Of a stretch of 64,000 nucleotides of DNA, positions 9,247 to 18,229 are shown one piece after another. Position 1 is the stretch's first letter. Each line of letters starts with the position of its first letter. Source of the DNA: Microbacterium foliorum (lineage in GTDB: Bacteria; Actinomycetota; Actinomycetes; Actinomycetales; Microbacteriaceae); contig NZ_CP031425.1 in NCBI RefSeq assembly GCF_003367705.1, positions 2,542,001-2,606,000 of the forward strand. The letters run 5' to 3'. A program made the position numbers and the translations under genes. The notes beneath the pieces were generated by a model, which was not told the DNA's origin, ran no database searches, and saw nothing but the letters and a program-made list of their open reading frames with translations.

Positions 9247-10731
9247 GTGGACATCGTCCGTCACGTCATCAACGGAGTGGACACCGCCGAGGCGGCCCGC
9301 ACCGGCCAGGTCTTCGATCCCGCCACCGGTCAGGTGTCGAAGCAGGTCGCCTTCGCGTCGACTGCCGAAGTCGACTCCGCGATCGCCGCCGCAGCAGCCG
9401 CGGCACCCGGGTGGCGCGCGACGAGCCTCATCAAGCGCGCCGATGTGTTCTTCCGTCTGCGCCAGCTGCTCAAGGAGCGCACCCCCGAGCTCGCGGCGAT
9501 CGTCACCTCAGAGCACGGCAAGGTGCTCTCGGATGCGGCGGGCGAAGTCTCGCGCGGTATCGAGAACGTCGAGTTCGCCGCCGGTCTCGTGCATCTGCTG
9601 AAGGGCGAGCGCAGCGAGCAGGTCTCCCGCGGGGTCGACGTGCACTCGGTCAAGCAGCCCGTCGGCGTCGTCGCGGCGATCACGCCGTTCAACTTCCCTG
9701 TGATGGTGCCGCTGTGGATGGTCGCCTCGGCGATCGCGTGCGGCAACACGGTCGTGCTCAAGCCGAGCGAGAAAGACCCGTCGGCGTCGGTCTGGATCGC
9801 GAAGCTCTTCCAGGAGGCCGGTCTTCCCGACGGCGTGCTCAACGTCGTGCACGGCGACAAGGAGGCCGTCGACGCGCTGCTCGAGTCGCCGCGCGTGAAC
9901 GCGATCAGCTTCGTCGGCTCGACGCCCATCGCCCGATCCATCTACCAGCGCGCGGCGAATGCCGGCAAGCGCGTCCAGGCACTCGGCGGTGCGAAGAACC
10001 ACATGGTCGTGATGCCGGATGCCGACATCGATGCCGCGGCGGACGCCGCCGTCTCGGCCGCGTACGGCTCGGCCGGCGAGCGGTGCATGGCCGTGTCGGT
10101 GCTCGTCGCGGTGGGCGACATCGCCGACGACCTGGTCGCCGCGATCGCGTCGCGCATCGACGGACTCTCGATCGGTGCCGGCACGGATGCGGCGAGCGAG
10201 ATGGGTCCGCTCATCACCCGAGAGCATCGCGACCGTGTCGCCTCGTATGTGACGGGCGCTGCGGCCGAGGGCGCGACGGTGGTCGTCGACGGCACGACGA
10301 AGCAGTTCGATTCCGACGGATTCTTCCTCGGGGTCAGCCTCATCGATCACGTCGCGCCCGGCATGGCGGTGTACGACGACGAGATCTTCGGCCCGGTGCT
10401 CTCGGTGGTGCGGGTCGAGACGTACGCCGACGCGGTCGAGCTCGTGAACTCCAACGCGTACGGCAACGGCACCGCGATCTTCACCCGCGACGGCGGCACC
10501 GCCCGCCAGTACGAGTTCGACATCGAGGTCGGCATGGTCGGCGTCAACGTGCCGATCCCCGTGCCGATCGGCGCGTACTCGTTCGGCGGCTGGAAGGACT
10601 CGCTGTTCGGCGACTCGCACATCTACGGCCCCGAGTCGGTGCACTTCTACACTCGGTCGAAGGTGGTCACCACCCGCTGGCCCGACCACACGCCCTCGCA
10701 GATCGACCTGGGCTTCCCGAGCAACCACTGA
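9247..10731 (+). CDS. mmsA: CoA-acylating methylmalonate/malonate-semialdehyde dehydrogenase
   Basis: A 494-residue aldehyde dehydrogenase of the MmsA/IolA branch, which converts (methyl)malonate semialdehyde, NAD and CoA to propionyl- or acetyl-CoA plus CO2. The catalytic Cys lies in GERCMAVS and the general fold motif in TPFNFPVMVPLWM. The ALGGAKNHMVVMPDAD segment is diagnostic of MmsA against other ALDHs. The GTG start has GGAGGAAC upstream. With the following aminotransferase it makes a two-step route from a beta-amino acid to an acyl-CoA. Confidence 0.93.
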   Translation: MDIVRHVINGVDTAEAARTGQVFDPATGQVSKQVAFASTAEVDSAIAAAAAAAPGWRATSLIKRADVFFRLRQLLKERTPELAAIVTSEHGKVLSDAAGEVSRGIENVEFAAGLVHLLKGERSEQVSRGVDVHSVKQPVGVVAAITPFNFPVMVPLWMVASAIACGNTVVLKPSEKDPSASVWIAKLFQEAGLPDGVLNVVHGDKEAVDALLESPRVNAISFVGSTPIARSIYQRAANAGKRVQALGGAKNHMVVMPDADIDAAADAAVSAAYGSAGERCMAVSVLVAVGDIADDLVAAIASRIDGLSIGAGTDAASEMGPLITREHRDRVASYVTGAAAEGATVVVDGTTKQFDSDGFFLGVSLIDHVAPGMAVYDDEIFGPVLSVVRVETYADAVELVNSNAYGNGTAIFTRDGGTARQYEFDIEVGMVGVNVPIPVPIGAYSFGGWKDSLFGDSHIYGPESVHFYTRSKVVTTRWPDHTPSQIDLGFPSNH

Positions 10732-10751
10732 GTCAGAGAGCGACACACGAC

Positions 10752-12140
10752 ATGACGACCTTCACCGATCGCCACGGCGCATCGCACCCGCTCCCCGCCC
10801 CCGGGGCCGAGGCGCAGGTGCGAGCGGATGACCGCGGCCACGTGTTCCACTCCTGGAGCGCCCAGGGCCTGATCGATCCGCTGCCGGTCGCGGCGGGCGA
10901 GGGCTCGACGTTCTGGGACTACGCCGGCAACGCCTACCTCGACTTCTCGAGCCAGCTGGTGAACCTGAACCTCGGGCACCAGCATCCCGATCTGGTCGCA
11001 GCGATCCAGCAGCAGGCCGGCCGTCTCTCGACGATCCAGCCCGCGATGGCCAACGACGTGCGGGGCGAGCTCGCCCGGCTCATCGTCGAGGTCGCGCCCG
11101 AGGGATTCCAGAAGGTGTTCTTCACGAACGGCGGCGCCGAGGCCAACGAGTACGCGGTGCGCATGGCGCGTCAGTCGACCGGTCGCCACAAGGTGCTCTC
11201 GATGTACCGCAGCTATCACGGGTCCACCGCGACCGCGATCTCTCTGACGGGCGACCCCCGTCGCTGGGCGAACGGCACGCCGGACTCGGGGGCCGTGCGC
11301 TTCTTCGGGCCCTACCTCTATCGGTCGCCGTTCCACGCCGAGACGCCCGAGCAGGAGTCCGAGCGGGCGCTCGCCCACCTCGAGCAGACGATCCAGCTCG
11401 AGGGACCCGCCACGATCGCCGCGATCATCATCGAGACCGTCGTCGGCACGAACGGCGTGCTCGTGCCGCCGCCCGGGTACCTGCAGGGCGTGCGCGAGCT
11501 GTGCGACCGCTACGGCATCGTCTACATCGCCGACGAGGTCATGGTCGGCTTCGGCCGGCTCGGCGAATGGTTCGGGATCGACGCGTACGACGGGCGCCCC
11601 GACCTGATCACCTTCGCCAAGGGCGTGAACTCGGGCTACGTGCCGCTCGGCGGCGTCGTGATCTCGGAGCGCATCGCCCAGGCGTTCGACACCACGCCCT
11701 TCGCCGGCGGGCTGACCTACTCGGGCCATCCGCTCGCGTGCGCCGCGGGCGTCGCGACGTTCGAGGTGTTCCGCCGCGACGGCATCCTCGAACGCGTGCG
11801 CGATCTCGGCGAGCGCATCGTGGAGCCGACCCTGCGCCGCTGGGTCGACACCCACCCGAGCGTCGGCGAGGTGCGCGGCCGCGGACTGTTCTGGGCGGTG
11901 GAGCTGGTGCGCGACAAGGAGACGCGCGAGCCGCTCGTGCCGTTCAACGCGAGCGGAGCGGATGCCGCCCCCATGGGCGCCTTCGCCGCGGCGGCGAAGA
12001 AGGCCGGCGTCTGGCCGTTCACCCACTTCAACCGCATGCATGTGGCGCCGCCGCTCGTGATCGGCGAAGAAGATCTCGTGCGCGGTCTCGCCGTTCTCGA
12101 CGAGGCGCTGTCGGTCGCCGACGAGCACGCCCGCAGCTGA
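10752..12140 (+). CDS. Class III aminotransferase paired with mmsA
   Basis: A 462-residue PLP enzyme. ADEVMVGFGRLGEW holds the cofactor Asp, FAKGVNSGYVPLGG the Schiff-base Lys and TNGGAEANEYAVRMA the phosphate loop. It starts 20 nt after mmsA. Family members transaminate beta-alanine, taurine or beta-aminoisobutyrate. Next to MmsA the likeliest step is beta-alanine to malonate semialdehyde, or beta-aminoisobutyrate to methylmalonate semialdehyde. The exact substrate is not certain. Confidence 0.9.
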   Translation: MTTFTDRHGASHPLPAPGAEAQVRADDRGHVFHSWSAQGLIDPLPVAAGEGSTFWDYAGNAYLDFSSQLVNLNLGHQHPDLVAAIQQQAGRLSTIQPAMANDVRGELARLIVEVAPEGFQKVFFTNGGAEANEYAVRMARQSTGRHKVLSMYRSYHGSTATAISLTGDPRRWANGTPDSGAVRFFGPYLYRSPFHAETPEQESERALAHLEQTIQLEGPATIAAIIIETVVGTNGVLVPPPGYLQGVRELCDRYGIVYIADEVMVGFGRLGEWFGIDAYDGRPDLITFAKGVNSGYVPLGGVVISERIAQAFDTTPFAGGLTYSGHPLACAAGVATFEVFRRDGILERVRDLGERIVEPTLRRWVDTHPSVGEVRGRGLFWAVELVRDKETREPLVPFNASGADAAPMGAFAAAAKKAGVWPFTHFNRMHVAPPLVIGEEDLVRGLAVLDEALSVADEHARS

Positions 12141-12162
12141 TCCGAGTGCTTACGGCGCGGCG

Positions 12163-12318
12163 TCAGACCAGGAACCCGCGCAGCAGCGACTCGGAGCCGG
12201 CGAGGTGATCGCGCATCGCCGCCTCCGCGGCTCGCACGGCGGCCCGCAGTCCGAAGGCTACGACGCCATGGAGGGCGAGGTGTTCGACGGCCGCACGTGA
12301 GCGGGGCCGGGGAGGCCG
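12163..12318 (-). pseudogene. Remnant of a FadR-type GntR regulator (C-terminal FCD end)
   Basis: An open stretch with no start codon reads HLALHGVVAFGLRAAVRAAE, then AAMRDHLAGSESLL and a stop. The AxxAMRDHL segment and its position just before the stop are typical of the last helix of FCD domains in FadR-type regulators. The N-terminal HTH and most of the effector domain are absent, so this is probably a decayed regulator of the preceding catabolic genes. The fragment is short. Confidence 0.35.
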
Positions 12319-12591
12319 CTACTTGCGATCGAAGTCGAACGCCTTGAGCAGTTCCGCGACGGCCTTGTCGCGCTCCTCCCCGCCCTCCTCGAACATGTGA
12401 GTGACGTGCGTGCGCAGGTGATTCTCGAGCAGCAGCCGATTCAGGGATTCGAGGGACCGCTGGATCGCGCGGGACTGCGTGATGATGTCCATGCAGTACT
12501 CCTCGCTCTCGATCATCCGCGCGACCCCGCGCATCTGCCCCTCGAGGATGCTGGTGCGGTGCAGCGCGCGCTTCTTGATGTCTTCGATCAC
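12319..12591 (-). CDS. Metal-sensitive repressor, CsoR/RcnR/FrmR family
   Basis: A 90-residue all-helical repressor (DUF156 fold). The ligand positions read Cys33, His58 and His62 (ENHLRTH). CsoR copper sensors usually have C-H-C, RcnR nickel/cobalt sensors (H-)C-H-H and FrmR formaldehyde sensors C-H, so this C-H-H set does not fit a classical copper CsoR. The start is GTG at 12591. No metal exporter or formaldehyde dehydrogenase is adjacent, so the target is unknown. Confidence 0.85.
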   Translation of the reverse strand: MIEDIKKRALHRTSILEGQMRGVARMIESEEYCMDIITQSRAIQRSLESLNRLLLENHLRTHVTHMFEEGGEERDKAVAELLKAFDFDRK

Positions 12592-12620
12592 GCTTCGAGG
12601 GTACTCGGCCCCGACCCTCG

Positions 12621-13031
12621 TCAGCCCGAGAACGGATTGACGACAGCGAGGCCGGGGATGTCGAAGTCCTTCTCGTTCCTGGTGACGAGCGTCAGTCCGT
12701 GGTGCAGAGCGGTGGCGGCGATGAGCGCGTCCGCCCACGGACGACGATCCGGCACGGTGAGAGCGGCGCACGTACGTGCGATCTCCGACGAGACGGGAAG
12801 GATGCGGGTGCCGAGCCCGAGGCGGAGCGCGTCCAGCCACCGTCGTAGCGCGAGCGCCTGACGCGGATCGCGACGCTGAAGTGCGAGGACACCGAGCTCC
12901 AGCTCGTAGTCGGTGATCGCGCTCATATGGATCGCCTCTGGTACGCCACTCTCCATCCAGGCGCGGGCGGCGGCGCCGAGGCCTGTTGCGCGCCTCGCCT
13001 CGGAGAAGGTGTTCGTGTCGATCAGGTACAT
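12621..13031 (-). CDS. PIN-domain toxin, FitB/VapC-like
   Basis: A 136-residue PIN-domain ribonuclease. It begins MYLIDTNTFSE with the first acidic residue Asp5, and WADALIAATA near residue 100 carries another. ITDYELELG holds the conserved Glu. The FitB-like layout (helical insert, LVTRNEKDFDIPGLAVVNPF at the C-terminus) fits toxins that cleave RNA when free of antitoxin. It starts 3 nt after the upstream Phd-like gene, forming a type II toxin-antitoxin operon. The active-site acids seem intact. Confidence 0.88.
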   Translation of the reverse strand: MYLIDTNTFSEARRATGLGAAARAWMESGVPEAIHMSAITDYELELGVLALQRRDPRQALALRRWLDALRLGLGTRILPVSSEIARTCAALTVPDRRPWADALIAATALHHGLTLVTRNEKDFDIPGLAVVNPFSG

Positions 13032-13034
13032 CGG

Positions 13035-13310
13035 TCAGAACTCGATCGGAGGACTACCGAGGTCCTTCTTCCTGTCCGCGACGACCTCGTCGATGATGCG
13101 ATCGAACTCGCCGTCGTCGCCTGCGAGGTCTTCCGCCGGCATCGCGAGGAATTCGAGAATCGACCGGGGCCGGGCCGGGGCGAGCCGGTCGTATTCGTCG
13201 ATCGAGAGCAGCACGTACGCGGGCTCGCCGCGCTTTGTGATCATCACGGGCTGATCATCGGCGACGCGCTGCGCCCGCGCCACGGACTGGTTGAACTCAC
13301 GAGCGGTCAT
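13035..13310 (-). CDS. Phd/YefM-family antitoxin
   Basis: A 91-residue antitoxin with an N-terminal Phd/YefM fold. Landmarks are TAREFNQSVARAQR and then PVMITKRGEPAYVLLSIDEY near residue 30, followed by an acidic C-terminal tail that would wrap the toxin. ATG at 13310 is used. A GTG 9 nt upstream (13319) has the better-spaced GAGGTG and is an alternative start. Such antitoxins repress their own operon. Confidence 0.85.
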   Translation of the reverse strand: MTAREFNQSVARAQRVADDQPVMITKRGEPAYVLLSIDEYDRLAPARPRSILEFLAMPAEDLAGDDGEFDRIIDEVVADRKKDLGSPPIEF

Positions 13311-13437
13311 GGTGAACACGATGCACCTCGATTCGGAATGTAGTGATTGTACTACACAGCGCCCGAGGTCCGGCATGACGGAGCGCGGATTCTGCAAGCC
13401 CGGGCTCTCGCCACTGCCCGCGTGAAAGGATGACGTC

Positions 13438-14715
13438 ATGCCGCGCACACCGAGGGCTCTCCTCTCTCCCGCCGATCAGGAACGCCTGCGCGCCCTGCGC
13501 CGCATGAAGGCCGTGGCCCTCGGCGCACTGATCTTCATGGCGGTCGTGTTCGTGATCGCGTTCGCGCTGCAGGAGCGACAGCCGTGGCTGGGCTACGTGC
13601 GGGCCGCCGCGGAGGGCGGCATGGTCGGTGCCCTCGCCGACTGGTTCGCGGTGACGGCGCTGTTCCGCCGTCCGCTCGGCCTGCCCATCCCGCACACCGC
13701 GATCATCCCCAGCCGCAAGGACGAGATCGGACGCACGCTCGGCGAGTTCGTCGAGACCAACTTCCTCGAAGGCAGCGTGGTGCGCACCAAGCTCGCCAGC
13801 ACCGAGATCGCGAAACGCGGAGGCGAGTGGCTGCGCGACCCCGCCCACGCCGAGCGGGTGGCGGCCGAGGGCGCGACCATCGCGACGGCCGTGCTCAACG
13901 CGCTCAGCGACGACGACGTGCGCGACCTCATCACCGACCTCGCCCGCGAGCACCTGGTCTCACCCGAGTGGGGTCCGCCGGCCGGCGCCTGGCTCGCGAA
14001 GATCGTCGAGGCCGATGCCCACCACGGTGCCGTCGACCTCGCGGCCGACAGCATCGCCCGGTGGCTGGACGCCAACGCAGAGTCGTTCTCGGGACTCATC
14101 TCCCGTCGGCTGCCCGGCTGGGTGCCGAAGCTCGCGCATCGATTCGTCGACGACACCGCCTACAACGAGGCGGTCAAGTTCGTCCGCGCGGTGCAGGCCG
14201 ACCCGACGCATCCGGCGCGCATCGCCGTCGACGGGTACCTCGCGCGCCTCGCCGACAGCCTCCAGAACGACCCGGCGACGCGCGAGAAGCTCGAGAACGC
14301 GAAGTCGTCGCTGTTCGACAGTCCCCGAGTCGGCGCCCTCGCCGCCGAGGCCTGGAACACCGCGAAGAACGGACTGCTCACCGCTCTCGCCGACCCCGAG
14401 AGCGGGCTGCGCGTGCGTGCGGCGCAGGCTCTGCAGGAGGTCGGCGACAGGCTGACGACGGATGCCGCGCTGCAGCACCGTGTCGACACCTGGGTGTCGG
14501 ACGCCGCGGTGTTCCTCGTCGACCGCTACCGCCACGACATCGCGTCGATCATCACCGACACCGTCGAGCGCTGGGACCCGGTAGAGACCACCGAGAAGAT
14601 CGAGCTCATGGTCGGCCGCGACCTGCAGTACATCCGCCTGAACGGCACCTTCGTCGGCGCCCTCGCGGGCCTCGCGATCTTCACGATCGCCCATCTGCTG
14701 ATCCCCGGGGTCTGA
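13438..14715 (+). CDS. DUF445 family membrane protein
   Basis: A 425-residue DUF445 protein. There is one membrane segment near residues 26-46, the family signature GGMVGALADWFAVTALFRRP, PHTAIIPSRKDEIGRTLGEF, a long helical middle region, and a C-terminal membrane segment (about 397-420). GAAAGGATG precedes the start. The family is widespread but of unknown function. Nothing in the neighbourhood points to a role. Confidence 0.88.
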   Translation: MPRTPRALLSPADQERLRALRRMKAVALGALIFMAVVFVIAFALQERQPWLGYVRAAAEGGMVGALADWFAVTALFRRPLGLPIPHTAIIPSRKDEIGRTLGEFVETNFLEGSVVRTKLASTEIAKRGGEWLRDPAHAERVAAEGATIATAVLNALSDDDVRDLITDLAREHLVSPEWGPPAGAWLAKIVEADAHHGAVDLAADSIARWLDANAESFSGLISRRLPGWVPKLAHRFVDDTAYNEAVKFVRAVQADPTHPARIAVDGYLARLADSLQNDPATREKLENAKSSLFDSPRVGALAAEAWNTAKNGLLTALADPESGLRVRAAQALQEVGDRLTTDAALQHRVDTWVSDAAVFLVDRYRHDIASIITDTVERWDPVETTEKIELMVGRDLQYIRLNGTFVGALAGLAIFTIAHLLIPGV

Positions 14716-14718
14716 GTC

Positions 14719-14888
14719 GTGCACATCGTCGTGTCGGGCACTCATGCGAGCGGCAAGAGCACGCTGGTCTCCGACTTCCATCCCGCGCATACGAGCTCGA
14801 ACGCGCCGGTGATGCGCCGCCGATCGTGACGCTCACGGGGACCCCGGGCGAGAGACTCGCATAGCTGGAGAAGGCTGCCGACCTCTGA
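14719..14888 (+). pseudogene. Broken P-loop ATPase/kinase gene
   Basis: The GTG at 14719 opens HIVVSGTHASGKSTLVSDF, a clean Walker A loop, but reading stops at 14829. Downstream, in another frame, come AYELERAGDAPPIV and TGTPGERLA, interrupted by TAG at 14862 and followed in the same frame by LEKAADL and TGA at 14888. This looks like a small nucleotide-kinase-type gene that lost its middle by deletion, gained a frameshift and gained a nonsense codon. It starts just after DUF445. Confidence 0.5.
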
Positions 14889-14954
14889 GACCGGGCCCGA
14901 ACACGAGGATCCCCGCGCCACGCGCATCAGGTGCAGTTGCTAGGGTCCTCATCT

Positions 14955-15680
14955 ATGGCCGCCGCTGTCGCATCCCCCCGTCCAGATCGCCGGCGAGCGA
15001 GTCGGGGTACTCGGCAGCAAGTCGTCGCAGGACTCGCTGTGCTGGCCAGCGGCATCATCGCCTTCGTCCTCGCGGGCTCCGCCGTGGAACTCGTGCAGGA
15101 CCAGTTGCACCACAACTGCGGGATGCAGCCCCCGGGCTCTGAGGGAGCGGGGACCTGGACCTGCAGCGACGGGATCGGGTACCTCGGCATCGCAGGGATC
15201 CTCGCCATCGGGTGGCTCACCGTCGTGCTCTCCGGTTGCCTCATCGCTCTGCTCGTCCGCCCCTCTCGACAGGCGCGTCCGGCGCTCGTGATTCTCGCAG
15301 CCGTGTCCGCCGCATGGGTGCTCGGGCTGACCTGGTACGGGTCGGCGACGAATGTTCAGGATCAGTACGCACCCATGACGGGCGCCGAGTACTGGCTGGA
15401 GGCGGTCGGCCCTGCAGCGCTCGTCAGCGTGCTCGGCATCGCCTTGGGCCTGTTGAGCCTTGTGCCGACGGGACCGCTCTCGTGGATTCTGGGGCTCGTG
15501 GCGACGATTCTGCTGATCGTCGCGGCCGTTCTGCAGCCAGGGCTGAGCCTCAACATCATCCCGGCTGCGGGGCTGCTCGCCGCGTCGACCATCCGCGCGA
15601 GCGCCGTCGAGACGACCGCGGGTCCGGGGTTGCGTCGGCCTCGACGACCTGGAACGCCGCGTGGGAGAACCGACAGATGA
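14955..15680 (+). CDS. Hypothetical membrane protein, six or so segments
   Basis: A 241-residue protein I do not recognise. Hydrophobic segments lie near residues 25-45, 75-100, 110-130, 150-170, 180-200 and 200-215. A Cys pair (HNC and WTC) lies in the first extracellular loop and could form a disulfide. The basic C-terminus is RRPRRPGTPRG. TAGGGT ends 8 nt before the ATG, so a leaderless mRNA is possible. It overlaps the next membrane gene by ATGA; both have a Cys-containing loop. Confidence 0.7.
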   Translation: MAAAVASPRPDRRRASRGTRQQVVAGLAVLASGIIAFVLAGSAVELVQDQLHHNCGMQPPGSEGAGTWTCSDGIGYLGIAGILAIGWLTVVLSGCLIALLVRPSRQARPALVILAAVSAAWVLGLTWYGSATNVQDQYAPMTGAEYWLEAVGPAALVSVLGIALGLLSLVPTGPLSWILGLVATILLIVAAVLQPGLSLNIIPAAGLLAASTIRASAVETTAGPGLRRPRRPGTPRGRTDR

Positions 15681-16081
15681 ACGCGCTCTTCGGTGCGGCC
15701 GCGCTGATCGCCCTGCTGGCACTCGGGATCGCAACCGCCATCGGCCTCGGACTCCGGCCTCGACCGGCCCCCGAGTACTGGGCGAGCCTCGTCGCGTGGA
15801 GCGTTCAACTCCTCGCCGCGATGGCAGCGGTGTTCTGGGTGGGATTCCTCGGGATCTCGACCCCGGCTTGCGCGCCGAACTGCGATGGGGACCTCCTCGG
15901 CTACAACTTCCAAGGTTTCATGATCGCGGCCGGGATCATCCAGCTCGCGAGCATGGTGCTCATCATCCTGCTGCGCCGCCGCCCGAAGGTCTGGGTGGTG
16001 CCGCTGGCTGCGACGGGGCTCATCATCGTTCTCGCCGTGGTCTCGTCGATCATCGCGTACAAGGCCATGCTGTTCTTCTGA
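15677..16081 (+). CDS. Hypothetical membrane protein, four segments
   Basis: A 134-residue protein with four hydrophobic segments (about 3-25, 38-58, 78-97 and 107-128) and a loop with two close Cys (ACAPNC). The family is not recognised. GGAGAAC lies upstream of the ATG, and the start overlaps the stop of the preceding gene. The two are a co-translated pair and may form a complex. Confidence 0.7.
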   Translation: MNALFGAAALIALLALGIATAIGLGLRPRPAPEYWASLVAWSVQLLAAMAAVFWVGFLGISTPACAPNCDGDLLGYNFQGFMIAAGIIQLASMVLIILLRRRPKVWVVPLAATGLIIVLAVVSSIIAYKAMLFF

Positions 16082-16122
16082 GCCGTGCCGAGCGTCGTGG
16101 GCGCTCCGCGACTGAGAGGCCG

Positions 16123-17028
16123 TCAGCGCGCGGCGAGGCCCGCGAGCATCTCGAGCACGCAGAGGGCCGCGAGTCTGACCGTGCGCATGTCGTCGGTGTC
16201 GGCGGTCGCGTCGACCTCGGCGATGTCGGCGCTGACGACGCGCCGATCCGCGACGATCGAGCGGACCAGCGCGCGCAGCTCCCACGCGGCGAACCCGCCG
16301 GGAACGCTCGCCGGACACCCGGGCGCTGCGGCCCGATCGGCGGCGTCGACGTCGACATCGAGATGGATGCGGGCGTCCGCGCCGCTTCCTGCGATGCTCG
16401 TCGCCTCGGCGACCACATCGTCGATGCCCCGGCGCCGCACCTCGTCGAGCGTGATCACGCGGATGCCCCACTCGGCGGCTCGTACGGCGTAGGCCGCGGA
16501 GTTCGCGAAATCCGCGATCCCGATCTGCACGATCCTCGTCGGGTCGATCCGCTCGCCGTCCGGGGCGTCCTCCATCAGGCGCCGCACCGGTGACCCGTTC
16601 GACACACCGTCACGGAGGTCGAAATGGGCGTCGATCGTGATCAACCCGCTGGCCCGTGCGCCCCGCGCCACCGGATAGGTCAGGGCGTTGTCGCCGCCGA
16701 GAGCGATCACGAGACGAGCGGACTCCGCGAGCTCGTGCACGCGCGCAACACTCGCAGCGATCCCGGCCTCGCCGTCGGGCTCGACCACATCGCCGGCGTC
16801 GAGAACTCGCAGCGCCCCGGCGAGATCGACGACGGGCGGCCCCATGAGCGTCGTGCTGTACCGGGTCAGCGCCTCTCGGATCGCCGCAGGAGTCGCGTGC
16901 GCGCCGGTCGGCGACAGCGAGGTTCGCCAGGTCGGAACGCCGATCAGCACGGCATCCGCATCGTCACCGGCGGCGAAGACAGGCCAGGATCCGGCGCGCG
17001 GCCAGAGGTCATCGTGCGAGAGAGCCAT
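16123..17028 (-). CDS. hutG: Formimidoylglutamase-like arginase-family hydrolase
   Basis: A 301-residue ureohydrolase-fold enzyme. GGDN near residue 115, DAHFD near 140 and [14 protein letters not shown] near 225 correspond to the Mn-binding motifs of arginase and agmatinase. In hut operons this family hydrolyses N-formimidoyl-glutamate to glutamate and formamide, the last step of histidine breakdown. It overlaps hutI by 20 bases and is the last gene of hutHUIG. Arginase or agmatinase activity is less likely from context. Confidence 0.85.
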   Translation of the reverse strand: MALSHDDLWPRAGSWPVFAAGDDADAVLIGVPTWRTSLSPTGAHATPAAIREALTRYSTTLMGPPVVDLAGALRVLDAGDVVEPDGEAGIAASVARVHELAESARLVIALGGDNALTYPVARGARASGLITIDAHFDLRDGVSNGSPVRRLMEDAPDGERIDPTRIVQIGIADFANSAAYAVRAAEWGIRVITLDEVRRRGIDDVVAEATSIAGSGADARIHLDVDVDAADRAAAPGCPASVPGGFAAWELRALVRSIVADRRVVSADIAEVDATADTDDMRTVRLAALCVLEMLAGLAAR

Positions 17029-18229
17029 GGGTATCCGTTCCTCGTGCGATTCCGGATGCCGCGTAGACCGCAGCACCGTCTTTCCACACCCGATCCACCA
17101 GCGGGACGCCGGGTCGGTACGCCAGGTGGATGCGCGTGGGCGCCGTCAGAAGCACGAGGTCTGCCCGTGCGCCCGGCGTGATCGCGCCGACGTCGTCGCG
17201 ACGCAGGGCCCGCGCTCCCCCGGCGGTCGCCGCCCATACCGCCTCGGCAGGTGTCATGCCCATGTCGCGCACCGCGATCGCGATGCAGAACGCCATCGAC
17301 GAAGTGAAGCTCGAGCCCGGGTTCGTGTCGCACGCGAGGGCCACGGTGACACCCGCATCGATCAGTCGACGCGCGTCCGGGTACGGCTGGCGGGTCGAGA
17401 ACTCGACGCCGGGCAGCAGCGTGAGCACGGTGTCGGAGGCGGCGAGCGCGGCGATGTCGTCGTCGGTCAGGTAGGTGCCGTGATCGATCGACGCCGCACC
17501 GAGCTCGACGGCGAGGCGCACGCCGTCGCCCGGCCCCAGCTGGCTCGCATGCACTCTCGGCATGAGGCCCTTCGCGATGCCCGCCTCGAGCACGCGCCGC
17601 GACTGCGCGACCGAGAACGCCCCGGTCTCGCAGAATACGTCGATCCATCTGGAGTGCGGCGCGCAGGCGTCGAGCATCGGCCCCGTCACCAGGTCGACGT
17701 ACTCGTCGGCGCGGTCGGCGTACTCCGCGGGCACCACGTGCGCTCCGAGAAAAGTGACCTCGGGGGTGACCTCGGCGGCGAGCCGGACGAGACGCTCCTC
17801 GTCCGCGACGCTCAGCCCGTAGCCGCTCTTGATCTCGATGGTCGTCGTTCCCTGCGCGAGAAGCTCGTCGACGAAGCCGCGCAGACGGGCACGGAGCTCG
17901 ACGTCGCTCGCCGCTCTCGTCGCGGCGACGGTGGAGCGGATGCCGCCCGCGGCATACTTCTGTCCCGCCATCCGCGCCTCGAACTCGGCGGCCCGATCGC
18001 CCCCGAACACGAGGTGGCTGTGGCTGTCGACGAAGCCGGGGATGACCGCGCAGCCACCGGCATCGACGATCTCGTCAGCATCCGGAGCATCCGACGCCGA
18101 TCCGACCCACGAGATCCGTCCATCCTCGATCAGCACGGCCGCCCCGAGAAGGGTGCCGTGGCGGTCGCCGTCCGACGCAGCGACGTTCGTCGTCAGCTCG
18201 CCGATGTTCGTGAGCAGCGAGGTGCTCAC
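17009..18229 (-). CDS. hutI: Imidazolonepropionase
   Basis: A 406-residue amidohydrolase that opens imidazolone-5-propanoate to N-formimidoyl-glutamate. Metal motifs are [16 protein letters not shown] near residue 65 and HASQ near 240. EIKSGYG and [11 protein letters not shown] are hallmark HutI segments. GTG at 18229 overlaps the hutU stop (GTGA). It is the third gene of the hut operon. Confidence 0.95.
   Translation of the reverse strand: MSTSLLTNIGELTTNVAASDGDRHGTLLGAAVLIEDGRISWVGSASDAPDADEIVDAGGCAVIPGFVDSHSHLVFGGDRAAEFEARMAGQKYAAGGIRSTVAATRAASDVELRARLRGFVDELLAQGTTTIEIKSGYGLSVADEERLVRLAAEVTPEVTFLGAHVVPAEYADRADEYVDLVTGPMLDACAPHSRWIDVFCETGAFSVAQSRRVLEAGIAKGLMPRVHASQLGPGDGVRLAVELGAASIDHGTYLTDDDIAALAASDTVLTLLPGVEFSTRQPYPDARRLIDAGVTVALACDTNPGSSFTSSMAFCIAIAVRDMGMTPAEAVWAATAGGARALRRDDVGAITPGARADLVLLTAPTRIHLAYRPGVPLVDRVWKDGAAVYAASGIARGTDTHGSLAR

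Noticed and set aside
12621..13310. Toxin-antitoxin pair as sign of a mobile island
   Set aside because: No integrase, attachment repeats, tRNA-end insertion or composition break was seen around it.
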